64,000 nucleotides of DNA from 55-13 sp037190145 (GCA_037190145.1 JBBCJU010000008.1:415112-479111); one strand, 5' to 3'. Positions 35,560 to 44,396 are shown, counted from the first letter of the stretch. Program-made: numbers and translations. Notes: generated by a model from the sequence alone, not told the origin.

Positions 35560-36645
35560 ATGGCGACTCTTGCCCCCGAGCGCATCAGCATCGACACGAT
35601 TGCGGATAAGGTCTACGCGAATCAGCGAATCACTGCTGACGAAGCCTTATTCCTTTACCGTCACCCAAACATCCTAGATCTGGCAACTTTGGCTGATTAC
35701 CGACGTCAGCAAAAAGCTGATCCTAAGGTCGTCACATACATCATTGGGAGAATCTTGAACTACACCAATGTGTGCTGGGTGCGATGTAAATTTTGCGCTT
35801 TCTACCGAACACCAAACCACGAGGAAGGCTATCTCCACAGTGATGATGAGATTCTCGCCAAAGTGCAGGACACAGTAGAAAAGGGTGGAGTTGAAATCTT
35901 GTTCCAGGGTGGTCTTAACCCCAAGCTCAAGATTGAGTATTACGAAGGCATCTTCTCTAAGGTAAAGGAGAAGTTTCCCCAAGTCATCCTGCATGCGTTG
36001 TCTCCGGCTGAGATTATCTACATTGCACACATCAGCAAACTTACACTTACTGAGTGCCTGGAACGTTTGAAGGCGGCAGGACTTCACTCTATTCCCGGAG
36101 CCGGTGGCGAAATCTTGGTGGACCGCGTTCGCGCCATCATCGCCCCATACAAAGACACGACGGACGAATGGCTGGAGTGTATGCGAGCAGCCTCTGCCCT
36201 TGGGATTCGTAGCACTGCGTCGATGATGTTTGGGCATGTGGAGACAATTGAAGACCGCGTGGAGCATATGGGCCGCATCCGCGATCTCCAAGATGAGTGC
36301 AACCCCTTCCGTGCCTTTATCTCATGGAACTTCCAGCCTGAAGAAACAAATCTGGCGATTCCGAACAAGGCAAGTGGTGCCGACTACCTGAGAACGGTTG
36401 CCATATCCCGGATTTTCTTGGATAATTTTGAGAACTTCCAAGTCTCCATCCTGACCCAAGGTCCGAAGATTGCCCAAGCTGCGCTCAAGTATGGAGCCAA
36501 TGACTTTGGCTCGGTAATGATTGAAGAGAACGTGGTCTCAGCGGCAGGGAATAAATTCATCCTATCCGCGGAAGAGTTTGAGCGACTCATCGAAGGCGCA
36601 GGCTATGAAGCGAAGCGTCGAAACACACGCTACGAGCTTATTTAA
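35560..36645 (+). CDS. mqnC: Cyclic dehypoxanthinyl futalosine synthase
   Basis: A 361-residue radical SAM enzyme with the CX3CX2C cluster site at Cys72, Cys76 and Cys79 (TNVCWVRCKFCAFYR). The family-typical blocks are LFQGGLNPKLKIEYYEGIFSKVKEKFPQVILHALSPAEI, GAGGEILVDRVRAIIAPYKDTTDEWLECMR and STASMMFGHVETIEDRVEHMGRIRDLQDE; these favour MqnC over MqnE. It cyclises dehypoxanthine futalosine in the futalosine pathway to menaquinone. No other mqn gene is present here. A strong terminator follows. Confidence 0.93.
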   Translation: MATLAPERISIDTIADKVYANQRITADEALFLYRHPNILDLATLADYRRQQKADPKVVTYIIGRILNYTNVCWVRCKFCAFYRTPNHEEGYLHSDDEILAKVQDTVEKGGVEILFQGGLNPKLKIEYYEGIFSKVKEKFPQVILHALSPAEIIYIAHISKLTLTECLERLKAAGLHSIPGAGGEILVDRVRAIIAPYKDTTDEWLECMRAASALGIRSTASMMFGHVETIEDRVEHMGRIRDLQDECNPFRAFISWNFQPEETNLAIPNKASGADYLRTVAISRIFLDNFENFQVSILTQGPKIAQAALKYGANDFGSVMIEENVVSAAGNKFILSAEEFERLIEGAGYEAKRRNTRYELI

Positions 36646-36648
36646 AGC

Positions 36649-36686
36649 AATTGGAGTCTGGCTAGAAATCTAGCCAGACTCCAATT
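36649..36686. terminator. Bidirectional terminator, 18-bp stem
   Basis: A perfect 18-bp inverted repeat AATTGGAGTCTGGCTAGA (36649-36666) and its complement (36669-36686) lies between mqnC and the convergent lipoprotein gene. U-rich context is weak on both sides, but the stem is strong. Confidence 0.8.
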
Positions 36687-36704
36687 ATCTTGATATTTGC
36701 CTTA

Positions 36705-37910
36705 CTACTTGATTCCCATCAGCTGCTGAATTCGCTTGGATGTACTTAACGAACCAGAACCTAGGTTGCTTGGAGACCGAATAGCGCCTGGTGCCTCTGG
36801 ACTCCAGAAGACAAAAGGCTGAACACTGCCACTGCGAATAATGCTCTCCGTGCCTCCTGCTGCGGGTACGGTGTAGATTCCAGTTGTAGAGCCGTTCAGA
36901 GTAACTCGTGTGAATGCGATCTCGGAACCATCTGGGCTCCAACTGCTACCAAAACAGCGATCAGCAACCCCAGAGTTAACGTCTGTGACCTGTGTCTTTG
37001 ATGCGCCGGCGGAGGTCATCTTCCAAACTTCATACTGACCAGATTGGCTGGATGTGAAGCTAATCATGTCGCCTGACTTATTGTATTGCGGCATAAAGTT
37101 GTCGCCGGTATTGGCAATGATCGTCCCGCCGCTTCCATCTAGGTTACAAATCTTGATGCGAGGAGAGGAGGTTCCAATGGGCCAGTTAGTGTAAACAATC
37201 TTGTTACCGGTCGGGGCCACAAAGGCATCGTCGGCATCATCCAAAGCTACAGGAGACTGATTGGCGGTTGTCGAACTGATCACATAAAGCCGATACCGAT
37301 ATTGAGGCTCCGATGATGTTCCAACTTGAGTTGCACCTGTAAAGACAATCTGGGTGCCATCGGGAGTGAACATGATAGAGCCAATGTCTTTGAAGCTTGT
37401 TTGAGTTAGTCGTGTTGCGCCGCTTGCACTAACGGTGGAGTTTGCATAGATCACATAGTCCGCATTGCTGCCTGGAGCATTGGTGTATCCAAAGGCTACT
37501 TTGTTCTCATTTGTGGGGTCCTGTCCAAATGTCTTGAAGTTAGCGCTCATATCGACGAACAATTGCTCATCGGTACCATCCGGTGCGACATGCTTCACAT
37601 CAAGAGCTGAATCCACAAAAAAGATTCGATTGGAGGGTAAAGATGATCCTGTACTACCCGTCGTTTCGCTCGTGGTGCCTGCTGTTGCCGTGGCGGTCGC
37701 CGTAGCAGTTGCGGTCGCAGAGGCTGATGCCGTAGCGGTTGCCGTTGCTGAAGCAGATGCGGTCGCGGTCGCAGAAGCGCTGCTTGAGGAGCCACCGCCT
37801 CCACCTCCTCCTCCGCCACACCCAAGCATGCCGACAAAAACGGCGAGAAGGGTCAGTGCAAGAACTGGGGGACGTTTATCCCGAGATAGAAGGGGGGAAG
37901 TTGTGCGCAT
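36705..37910 (-). CDS. TolB/PD40-type beta-propeller lipoprotein
   Basis: A 401-residue lipoprotein. The signal ends in the lipobox GMLGC with Cys31, then nine glycines and a low-complexity Ser/Ala/Thr linker to about residue 77. The remainder is a WD40-like (PD40) propeller: repeats such as SIMFTPDGTQIVFTGATQ, FMPQYNKSGDMISFTSSQSGQYEVWKM and GSSWSPDGSEIAFTRVTLNGSTTGIYTV show the 'F(S/T)PDGxxIxF' unit of TolB-related proteins. It is probably anchored in the envelope with the propeller held away from the membrane by the linker. Ligand unknown. Confidence 0.8.
   Translation of the reverse strand: MRTTSPLLSRDKRPPVLALTLLAVFVGMLGCGGGGGGGGGSSSSASATATASASATATATASASATATATATATATAGTTSETTGSTGSSLPSNRIFFVDSALDVKHVAPDGTDEQLFVDMSANFKTFGQDPTNENKVAFGYTNAPGSNADYVIYANSTVSASGATRLTQTSFKDIGSIMFTPDGTQIVFTGATQVGTSSEPQYRYRLYVISSTTANQSPVALDDADDAFVAPTGNKIVYTNWPIGTSSPRIKICNLDGSGGTIIANTGDNFMPQYNKSGDMISFTSSQSGQYEVWKMTSAGASKTQVTDVNSGVADRCFGSSWSPDGSEIAFTRVTLNGSTTGIYTVPAAGGTESIIRSGSVQPFVFWSPEAPGAIRSPSNLGSGSLSTSKRIQQLMGIK
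37680..37817 (-). repeat. Low-complexity Gly/Ser/Ala/Thr linker-coding tract
   Basis: Encodes residues 32-77 of the lipoprotein: nine Gly, four Ser, then alternating Ala with Thr or Ser. Alanine codons vary (GCT, GCA, GCG, GCC), so the repeat is kept at the protein level more than as identical DNA units. Confidence 0.8.
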
Positions 37911-37961
37911 ACCGGTATGAATCTGGGACGCCTTTCGGCCCCCGGAAGTTCTGATGAATTA

Positions 37962-38816
37962 TTATGACGCGAAGGTATCCGCAATGACGCCATAAAGTTC
38001 GGGCTTCCGACTTGCGAAAACTTCCATCTCATACTCACCGGGAATATTGACTATCTTCTTGTTTCTAGACAGGCTAAAGTCTAGGTCTGCTATCAGCACT
38101 TGCTCTGTCTCGTTGGCTGATTCTAAGACCTGTCCCCTTGGATCAATGATTTTGCTTTGCCCAATAAACTGGGTGCCATTCTCCGTTCCAACTCTGTTAC
38201 AAGTGGCTAGATAGACCTTGTTTTCTGCCGCCCGAGCTATAGACATATAAGTTGCAGAAACCTCCGCTCCAACCGGCCAGTTCGTGGGCAACACGATGAT
38301 ATCGGCACCCTTCAAGGCTAAAGTTCTGGCGGCTTCAGGTGGACGTTGGTCAAAGCAAATGAGGATGCCAATTTTGCCCCATTGCGTATCAAACGGCTCT
38401 AGCTCATCACCCGATCTCACAAATCGGTCATATCCCAAGTAAGGAAGGTGAGTTTTGATATAGCGGCGTGCCGGTTTTTGAGGCTCAAACAGTACAACCC
38501 CATTGTAAAGTCCTAAGTCATCCTTGCCCGCAAACCCCACAATGCACCCAATCTCTAAGGATTCCGATGCTTGATAGACGAGTTCCAAAGATGCATCCAT
38601 CTGCGTGATTTCGCTCTTTTTATTGGCAATTGCCTCAATCGCGATTTGGTCGGCATCGGCGGCTGAGCCCACACAGTAACCGGTTAAGTAGGCCTCGGGG
38701 AACACCACAAGGTTGGCCCCTTGCGACTTTAAGTTTTCTAGTTGCTGAACTGCCCTCTGAGCATTCGTTAAAGGACTAGAAAAGACAACGTCGGTTTGAA
38801 CACAAGCGATTCTCAC
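37962..38816 (-). CDS. Carbon-nitrogen hydrolase (nitrilase superfamily)
   Basis: A 284-residue enzyme with the complete Glu-Lys-Cys triad: Glu41 in VVFPEAYLTGY, Lys121 in YIKTHLPYLG and Cys154 in ILICFDQRPPEAA. The overall length and the later ATYMSIARAAENKVYLATCNRVG block fit the amidase/N-carbamoylase branch rather than true nitrilases. It hydrolyses an amide or carbamoyl C-N bond; the substrate is not evident. It is separated from the HAD gene upstream by a terminator, so it is likely a single transcript. Confidence 0.9.
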   Translation of the reverse strand: MRIACVQTDVVFSSPLTNAQRAVQQLENLKSQGANLVVFPEAYLTGYCVGSAADADQIAIEAIANKKSEITQMDASLELVYQASESLEIGCIVGFAGKDDLGLYNGVVLFEPQKPARRYIKTHLPYLGYDRFVRSGDELEPFDTQWGKIGILICFDQRPPEAARTLALKGADIIVLPTNWPVGAEVSATYMSIARAAENKVYLATCNRVGTENGTQFIGQSKIIDPRGQVLESANETEQVLIADLDFSLSRNKKIVNIPGEYEMEVFASRKPELYGVIADTFAS

Positions 38817-38830
38817 CGCTAGAGTATCCC

Positions 38831-38864
38831 CAAAAATTAAAAGCCCGCCTTGGGGAGGGCGGGC
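38831..38864 (-). terminator. Terminator after the lysA-HAD gene run
   Basis: Read on the minus strand, a GC-rich stem (GCCCGCC at 38858-38864 side with GGCGGGC at 38843-38849 side) is followed by TTTTAATTTTT (38832-38842). It ends the minus-strand run that includes the HAD gene, upstream of the nitrilase gene. Confidence 0.82.
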
Positions 38865-39001
38865 CGGGTTAGAGGATTTGCGTCTCGTCTATCGGCGGTT
38901 TCTTCCGATGACATAGTTAGTAACGCACCAGCCCATACCCACGTTTCCAAGACCTAGGACTAAACCTTAACAAAAATCATTTCAGGTTGGTAGGAAGTGC
39001 C

Positions 39002-39790
39002 TTACAACCAATTCTTTAGGATTGACAAGTGGTCAACGACTGCATCTGGATCTGGGCTGCCCTCTGGCTTTTCTTTTGGCTTTGATTCGGTTTCAGGATC
39101 GGCACTTGGTGGAACGTCACTGTCACGTCGTACCCATACTGTCCGCCACCCATACTGAATGGCAGGGGCAATATCATGGTCAAAACTGTTTCCCACAAAG
39201 AGAATCTCGTGAGGCTCCAATCCAACTGCCTCACGTGCTCTACCAAAGACAGAGGCTAGCGGTTTTCCTTCGCCCATCTCCCCTTCGATGTAGATGCGAG
39301 GTTCGAAGTAAGCGCCAAGATTGAGCGTCGCGATCTCTTGTCTCTGAATATCTGCAGGGCCATTGGTAATCAAACCCATCGGATACTTGGGCTTGAGATA
39401 GTCCAACAAATCTAGCGCATCCGGAAAGAGAACCAATGCCTTGTCCCGAAGTTCCATATAGGTTTGTCCGAGGTCGTGCGCATGATTCGCATCTTGCACT
39501 CCAACTCGTTCCAGAGTGAGACGCATCTGCTCAATTCGCGTTGCCTCTCCGCTCTTCAGATAACCTTCATACCACCCTGTCTTTTTAAGTGTTGGGGCGA
39601 ACTCTCGAAACGCAGCGGCCCAATGACGCACCATTTCATCGGTCGATAGACCAGGTACTGGGTGTGTATCAAAGGATTGTCTTAATCCAATCTTGGTGGC
39701 ATCCCAATACGCGCACAAAGTGTCGTCAAGATCAAAATAGACGGCGCGGACCTGGGAAAAATCGGGCGAACTACGGTCAGGGTCAGTCAC
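39002..39790 (-). CDS. HAD-superfamily hydrolase
   Basis: A 262-residue haloacid dehalogenase-type phosphatase (GTG start). Motif I is VYFDLDDTL (nucleophile Asp20, acid Asp22); motif II is in LITNGPADIQ; motif III/IV are the lysine-containing GEMGEGKPLASVFGRA and LFVGNSFDHDIAPAIQYGWRTVWV. A helical C1 cap lies between motifs I and II. The last ~30 residues are acidic/proline-rich (PPSADPETESKPKEKPEGSPDPD). Probably dephosphorylates a small metabolite; the substrate cannot be predicted. It is 29 bp downstream of the nucleotidyltransferase gene. Confidence 0.9.
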   Translation of the reverse strand: MTDPDRSSPDFSQVRAVYFDLDDTLCAYWDATKIGLRQSFDTHPVPGLSTDEMVRHWAAAFREFAPTLKKTGWYEGYLKSGEATRIEQMRLTLERVGVQDANHAHDLGQTYMELRDKALVLFPDALDLLDYLKPKYPMGLITNGPADIQRQEIATLNLGAYFEPRIYIEGEMGEGKPLASVFGRAREAVGLEPHEILFVGNSFDHDIAPAIQYGWRTVWVRRDSDVPPSADPETESKPKEKPEGSPDPDAVVDHLSILKNWL

Positions 39791-39819
39791 AGATCTAAAT
39801 TATGGCAAGCATTTAGAAG

Positions 39820-40395
39820 TCAAATACCCCGATCATAAAGATCTCCTCGAATTCGATGTAACTGGGCAAGCCTCTCAGGGCTATCTATCGCCATCAAAAG
39901 ATCTGGTAGAGACGAATCAATAATGTCCCAATCAAGTTTTCCAGATTGCCTAGCAAGAATCCCAACGATGTCTTCCCAATCTCGCGGTCTGCCTGCAAAG
40001 ACTTTGGAGATTACCAAGTCTTCTGCACATATAATTGGGATGGTCACTCCTTCAGCGAGTTTAACGACTCGGCTACGTTCTAACATCGCTTCTTCATACG
40101 GAAAGCCACCTAGTCCAAGGTCAATTCCGATCCCAGACTCAGATTGGCAAAGTAGCACGCGATATTGCAAAGCATGCTCTTTGGCATTGGCTATCCTTGG
40201 TTTGAAAATGGCGAGAAGTTGATCAATTTTCTCTGACTCTTTTTCGAAATAAGTCAAGACGGAAATGTCCACGTCGCGGGTAACCCTTGGTTCTCCCCAA
40301 GCCTGCAAGGCGATACCGCCGATAAAGCTGTGGTTAAAACTCAGTTTTACGAGTTCGTTCGAAGCAAACTGGGCGACATCAAGAACAAATTTCAT
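39820..40395 (-). CDS. AbiEii/MNT-type nucleotidyltransferase
   Basis: A 191-residue protein of the nucleotidyltransferase superfamily. FIGGIALQAWGEPRVTRDVDISVL (about residues 24-47) gives the glycine-rich start and the Asp-x-Asp metal pair (TRDVDI); GIGIDLGLGGFPYEEAML provides the likely third acidic residue, and a later ICAEDLVISKVFAGRPRDWEDI block is typical of AbiEii/DUF6036-like proteins. Such proteins are toxins or antitoxins in several two-gene systems. Its start overlaps the stop of a 72-residue gene by 4 bp, so the two are coupled. It sits inside a run of biosynthetic genes. Confidence 0.82.
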   Translation of the reverse strand: MKFVLDVAQFASNELVKLSFNHSFIGGIALQAWGEPRVTRDVDISVLTYFEKESEKIDQLLAIFKPRIANAKEHALQYRVLLCQSESGIGIDLGLGGFPYEEAMLERSRVVKLAEGVTIPIICAEDLVISKVFAGRPRDWEDIVGILARQSGKLDWDIIDSSLPDLLMAIDSPERLAQLHRIRGDLYDRGI

Positions 40396-40610
40396 CGAAC
40401 CTTAGCTAATGCCGCATAAAACTCTTCTAGCCCGCTACCATTGCGAGGAGTTAACTTTTGTGCCATTTCGAAAGCTGTTCTCAGTGATTCGACAGCATTG
40501 ACCGTATCAAGATCCTTCAAAGCTTTTAGCCTCAAATCATCCATGATTCTATAACCCTCCTGCATCCGCTGGTGGATTTCTTTCAGGTGAACTCTCTGCT
40601 CCTCAGTCAC
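40392..40610 (-). CDS. Small helical protein coupled to nucleotidyltransferase
   Basis: A 72-residue, highly helical protein (MTEEQRVHLKEIHQRMQEGYRIMDDLRLKALKDLDTVNAVESLRTAFEMAQKL...). It has no recognised motif. Its last bases overlap the ATG of the nucleotidyltransferase (ATGA), the classic arrangement of an antitoxin or partner gene ahead of its toxin. Proteins of similar size and helicity precede DUF6036/MNT-like genes in other bacteria, but I make no firm family call. Confidence 0.65.
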   Translation of the reverse strand: MTEEQRVHLKEIHQRMQEGYRIMDDLRLKALKDLDTVNAVESLRTAFEMAQKLTPRNGSGLEEFYAALAKVR

Positions 40611-40653
40611 TGAAGAAGGTTACCTGCACAAAGAAAGTTGCAATGAAATAGTT

Positions 40654-41664
40654 CTAATACATTCCCATGGCATCCCTAACCTCAGCCATGGTTGCTGATG
40701 CCACTTCTCTGGCGCGTTCAGCTCCGTCTCGCAAGATATCTTCTATCGTTGCGTCATCCAGTTGAGATCTTCTCTCTCGGAAGGGTCGCAAGAACTCATT
40801 CAGATATTCTGTCAATTCTTTCTTGTTCTGCATGCACCCGCGAATGCCCTCACGATCCTCGTCCCATTGAGTCTTCCACGCGGGTGAATATAGTTTTAGG
40901 TACTGGCAGACCGCACATCCTTCAGGAATACCGGGGTCTGTTTTGCGTAGCTTTGTGGGCGTAGTAAAGGCTCTTTTGACTCGTTCCGCAACTTCGTCTT
41001 CCGTGTCGGATAAGTAGATGCAGTTGTCGTAAGACTTGCTCATTTTGCGTAGATTGCCATTTTCGTCGGCATCCAAGCCAGGCACTTTAGCGCGAGTTTC
41101 ATCTTCCGGAATCATGTACTTGTAAGGTTCAAAAACATCCCTTCCGCACAAGTGGTTAAAGCGTCGGGCAATGTCATTGCCGATTTCCAAATGGGGGGCC
41201 TGATCGCGCCCCACGGGTACTCCAAACGGTTTATACAAAAGGATGTCAGCGGTCTGGAGCACAGGGTAACCCAGCAGTCCATAGGGCTCTCTTTCTGTAG
41301 ACCCTAGGTCTTGCTGTTTCTCTTTGTAAGTAGGAGTCCTCTCTAGCCAACCTAGTGGTGTAAGCATGCTCAAGAGTAGGTGAAGTTCCGCATGCTCTTT
41401 AACATGGCTTTGCACAAAGACCACCGATTGGGGTGGGTCGATCCCTGCTGAAATGTAATCTTTTGCGACTTCCCGGGCGTTTCGACTAACCTCACTACTA
41501 TTCTCATACATGGTAGTGAGAGCGTGATAGTCCGCAACCATGCAAAACATTTGGTAGCCCTCATTCTGCAAGTCCACCCAGTTGCGTAAAGCCCCCTCGT
41601 AATTGCCGAGGTGGAGTCGCGGATTAGACGACCGCATGCCAGAAAGTATGCGCTTGTTGCTCAT
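40654..41664 (-). CDS. trpS: Tryptophanyl-tRNA synthetase
   Basis: A 336-residue class I synthetase. The HIGH-type motif appears as RLHLGNYEGAL near residues 16-26 and the KMSKS loop is intact (RKMSKSYDN, about 197-205). PVLQTADILLYKPFGVPVGRDQAPHLEIGNDIARRFN is the TrpRS family block. It charges tRNA-Trp. ATG 41664 overlaps by one base the TAA of the upstream M50 gene, so trpS is probably translated from the lysA operon transcript. Confidence 0.96.
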   Translation of the reverse strand: MSNKRILSGMRSSNPRLHLGNYEGALRNWVDLQNEGYQMFCMVADYHALTTMYENSSEVSRNAREVAKDYISAGIDPPQSVVFVQSHVKEHAELHLLLSMLTPLGWLERTPTYKEKQQDLGSTEREPYGLLGYPVLQTADILLYKPFGVPVGRDQAPHLEIGNDIARRFNHLCGRDVFEPYKYMIPEDETRAKVPGLDADENGNLRKMSKSYDNCIYLSDTEDEVAERVKRAFTTPTKLRKTDPGIPEGCAVCQYLKLYSPAWKTQWDEDREGIRGCMQNKKELTEYLNEFLRPFRERRSQLDDATIEDILRDGAERAREVASATMAEVRDAMGMY

Positions 41665-42326
41665 TAGGAACCGAGTAGTAGAGATTCAAGTCGATTGGCA
41701 ATGGGGTGAAGCACGCTGCCAATAATATCAAGGAAAGCGAAAGGAGTTCCGCGAAGGAACTGGCCTCCCAGAACAAGGACAAGCATCAGAATAGAACCTG
41801 TAGTTCGATTCCACAGATACCACTTGTCGCGAATTCTATCGGGCAAGAAGGCACCTACTAGCCAGTGGCCGTCCAAGGGCCCAATGGGCAGTAGGTTAAA
41901 CAGGAATAGGGAAATGTTAATGGTTACGCCTAGAAGTAGAAAGACCACTACCTCAGCTGGCAAAGCTCCTGACATCCCAAAAAACCGAAAAATCGCAGCA
42001 AAAATAACCGCTTGCAATAAATTGCTGACTGGCCCAGCGGCTACGGATACAAAGTGATCCCACCTCGGATTGCGCATTTTCCGAGGATCAACCAATACCG
42101 GGCGTCCCCACCCGATACCAAATCCATTAATGACAGTGAAGACCATCATCATGGTTCCAAAAGGATCAAGGTGCTTCAGTGGGTTTAGAGTAACTCGTCC
42201 GTAATATGCGGGAGTTGGATCTCCGGCAAGATCAGCGAATTTTGCGTGTGCAAATTCGTGAACCGTAATTGCGATAACCAAAACGAGAATCGCAATGATA
42301 ATAACGGTTGGATCTTGCCCTCCCAC
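41664..42326 (-). CDS. M50-family site-2 protease-like protein
   Basis: A 220-residue polytopic protein with the zinc-binding HEFAHAKFAD motif in the first helix (about residues 24-33) and NLLPIGPLDGHW in a later one, providing the third metal ligand. This is the compact form of the RseP/SpoIVFB family without PDZ domain. It cleaves membrane-embedded substrates in regulated proteolysis; target unknown. It begins at GTG 42326 directly after the lysA stop and its stop shares a base with trpS. Confidence 0.9.
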   Translation of the reverse strand: MGGQDPTVIIIAILVLVIAITVHEFAHAKFADLAGDPTPAYYGRVTLNPLKHLDPFGTMMMVFTVINGFGIGWGRPVLVDPRKMRNPRWDHFVSVAAGPVSNLLQAVIFAAIFRFFGMSGALPAEVVVFLLLGVTINISLFLFNLLPIGPLDGHWLVGAFLPDRIRDKWYLWNRTTGSILMLVLVLGGQFLRGTPFAFLDIIGSVLHPIANRLESLLLGS

Positions 42327-43631
42327 TTATCCCAAACCCTCCGGAAGGATTTCTCTAGCAAGCATCTCGTCCCAAGTATCTCTCCGTTGAATCAGAGTAT
42401 GGGTTCCATCGGGACGAATCAAAGCTGTGGCTGGTCTCTGGTACCGGTTATAGTTGCTGGCCATTGAGCTGTTATAGGCTCCAGTACACAGAACCTGCAA
42501 TAAATCGCCTGCCTTGGTGTCACTTGGTAACGAGATATCGCCGAACAGCTTATCTGTCTCACAGTGCTTACCGGAGACCGTGTAAGTAGCAAACTCTGCA
42601 GAATCCGACGGAGCTACTCGCTCCACCGTGTACTTACTGCCGTACAGCGCGGGGCGTGGATTATCTGACAACCCGCCATCGACTGATAGGTAAGTTCGAG
42701 TTCCTATCTCCTTTGCTGGAACCGTTTTAACCGCTCCAATTCGGTAGAGAGTCAAACCGGATTCGCCAACAAGAGACCGTCCTGGCTCCTGGGCGAGTTT
42801 TGGTTGCAGACCGCTTCCTTCAAGAGATTTGGTGATGGCTTGAACGATCTCGCGGCAGTAGTCTGCGTGGCTCATGGCAATATCGCCGTCGGTATACCGA
42901 ATTCCTAGGCCACCGCCCACGTTCAGATAATTCGCCTCAAAGCCGTGATTTGTTTTCATCTCTACGGCAAACTTGGCGATCAACTCGCCTCCTGAGATCT
43001 GAGCTTCTGGATCTAAAAGCTGGGAACCTACATGGCAGTGATATCCAATCAAGGGAAGGCCAAGTTCCAGTGCCCGAGCAGTTGCTCTTTCTCCAGAGCC
43101 GTCAACAATATTGAAGCCAAACTTGGTATCTGCCTGACCCGTAGAGATCTTCGCGTGAGTCACTGGGTCCACTCCCGGGGCAAGTCGAATCACAACCTTC
43201 GTGCCTTTACTCCAATCCTTAGTTCCCAGGAGTTCAATTTCTTCAAAGTTGTCAGCGACGATCATCCCAATGCCTTGCTCTAAAGCAAAATCGATTTCGG
43301 ACAACTGTTTGTTATTGCCATGAAGGTGGCAAGCCGAGGCTGGAACTCCAGCCAACAGAGCAACTCGAAGCTCACCTTCGGAGGCAACGTCAATTGAGCA
43401 ACCTTCTTGGTAGGCAATCTTAACCAAAGCGGCGGTGGAGTTTGCCTTCGTGGCAAAGCTAAGCTCTCCATTGGGAGCGGCGGCTCTAAAGCCTTCGTAA
43501 TAGGTTTGAATGCGCTGGCGGAAGTGGGCTTCATCCACCACGTACAACGGCGTACCGTAGGTCTCAGCAAGCTCTCGCGCCTGCGCCTCACTCAGTCGTA
43601 AACGAGTGTCCTGCAGAGGGGCGGCGGTCAT
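42327..43631 (-). CDS. lysA: Diaminopimelate decarboxylase
   Basis: A 434-residue PLP enzyme of the alanine-racemase fold. The PLP lysine is Lys62 in LSFATKANSTAALV, and the segments GCSIDVASEGELRVAL, FGFNIV, GYHCHVGSQLLD, LNVGGGLGIRYT and EPGRSLVGESG are standard LysA blocks; the C-terminal LCTGAYNSSMASNYNRYQRPA completes the site. It makes L-lysine by decarboxylating meso-diaminopimelate. It heads a minus-strand run through an M50 protease, trpS, the small gene pair and HAD. Confidence 0.95.
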   Translation of the reverse strand: MTAAPLQDTRLRLSEAQARELAETYGTPLYVVDEAHFRQRIQTYYEGFRAAAPNGELSFATKANSTAALVKIAYQEGCSIDVASEGELRVALLAGVPASACHLHGNNKQLSEIDFALEQGIGMIVADNFEEIELLGTKDWSKGTKVVIRLAPGVDPVTHAKISTGQADTKFGFNIVDGSGERATARALELGLPLIGYHCHVGSQLLDPEAQISGGELIAKFAVEMKTNHGFEANYLNVGGGLGIRYTDGDIAMSHADYCREIVQAITKSLEGSGLQPKLAQEPGRSLVGESGLTLYRIGAVKTVPAKEIGTRTYLSVDGGLSDNPRPALYGSKYTVERVAPSDSAEFATYTVSGKHCETDKLFGDISLPSDTKAGDLLQVLCTGAYNSSMASNYNRYQRPATALIRPDGTHTLIQRRDTWDEMLAREILPEGLG

Positions 43632-43865
43632 TCGCGAATTATGGCATGGACCCTTGATCTAAAAATGGGGCTGAGCGTTGACCCGAAGCATGAAGGTATT
43701 AAAAATCGGACTGATTAGCGGCAAAATACCAACCTTTTACTAGGTTCAAAGACACTACTGTTCAACGGGTTTGGTGCCAGTAAAAAAATGGGCCTGCGGA
43801 TCGAAATTCCGGCTCCGACTAAATAGTTTGTGCGGACTACAGCATTGTAGTTCAGATGAATTACG

Positions 43866-44396
43866 ATGAAAGTGAGTCTATTCTTTTCCCTTTGGATAGT
43901 GGCGGCCCTATTTGGTATGGGATACACCATGGTTTGGTCTTTCACTCCGGGGGGCGCGGCCAAGCCCAATCCACCTAGTAGCGAAAAATCTGCCGTTCAA
44001 GTTCAAGCCATTATCCATCCCTTGTGTCCTTGTTCAAAGGCCACGCTTCAACTACTTGCAGAGGCAGCTCAGACTGCGGAGAACTCGCCCTCGATCGACG
44101 TTATTTTTTGTGGAGAGCCTAAATCGTCAAAAAATGTTCAGTTGGCTAAAGCTATCCCCGGAGCCACCATAGAGTTCATTTCGGAGCAGCAGTCAAAGGA
44201 TCGATTTGATTCAGCCACATCGGGTCAGATCTTTGTTTGGCAAAAGGGGAAGCTAACTTTTTCTGGCGGCATTACAGATGCCAGGGGTGAAGATGCAAAG
44301 GGAGCCGCTTTCACGCAATTCAAGCGTGCTTTGCAAGGCAACTCTGAGTCGGGCGTCACTCCGGTTTACGGCTGTCCGCTACAGGTGGGTGGGTAA
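43866..44396 (+). CDS. RedB-like thioredoxin-fold membrane protein
   Basis: A 176-residue protein with an N-terminal membrane helix (LFFSLWIVAALFGMGYTMVW, about 5-24) and an exported domain containing HPLCPCSKATL, a CPC pair where thioredoxin-fold redox proteins carry their active cysteines. A third cysteine follows at VIFCGEP and one near the C-terminus (YGCPLQ). The layout resembles RedB, a protein described next to two-component genes. It overlaps by one base (TAATG) the histidine kinase gene, so it is probably part of that signalling unit. Confidence 0.72.
   Translation: MKVSLFFSLWIVAALFGMGYTMVWSFTPGGAAKPNPPSSEKSAVQVQAIIHPLCPCSKATLQLLAEAAQTAENSPSIDVIFCGEPKSSKNVQLAKAIPGATIEFISEQQSKDRFDSATSGQIFVWQKGKLTFSGGITDARGEDAKGAAFTQFKRALQGNSESGVTPVYGCPLQVGG

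Noticed and set aside
35674..36291. 205-codon minus-strand frame
   Set aside because: It lies wholly inside mqnC on the other strand, with no start signal or motif.
37465..37920. 151-codon plus-strand frame with Ala/Val and Pro runs
   Set aside because: It is antisense to the lipoprotein linker; the runs are the complement of Ala/Ser/Thr and Gly codons.
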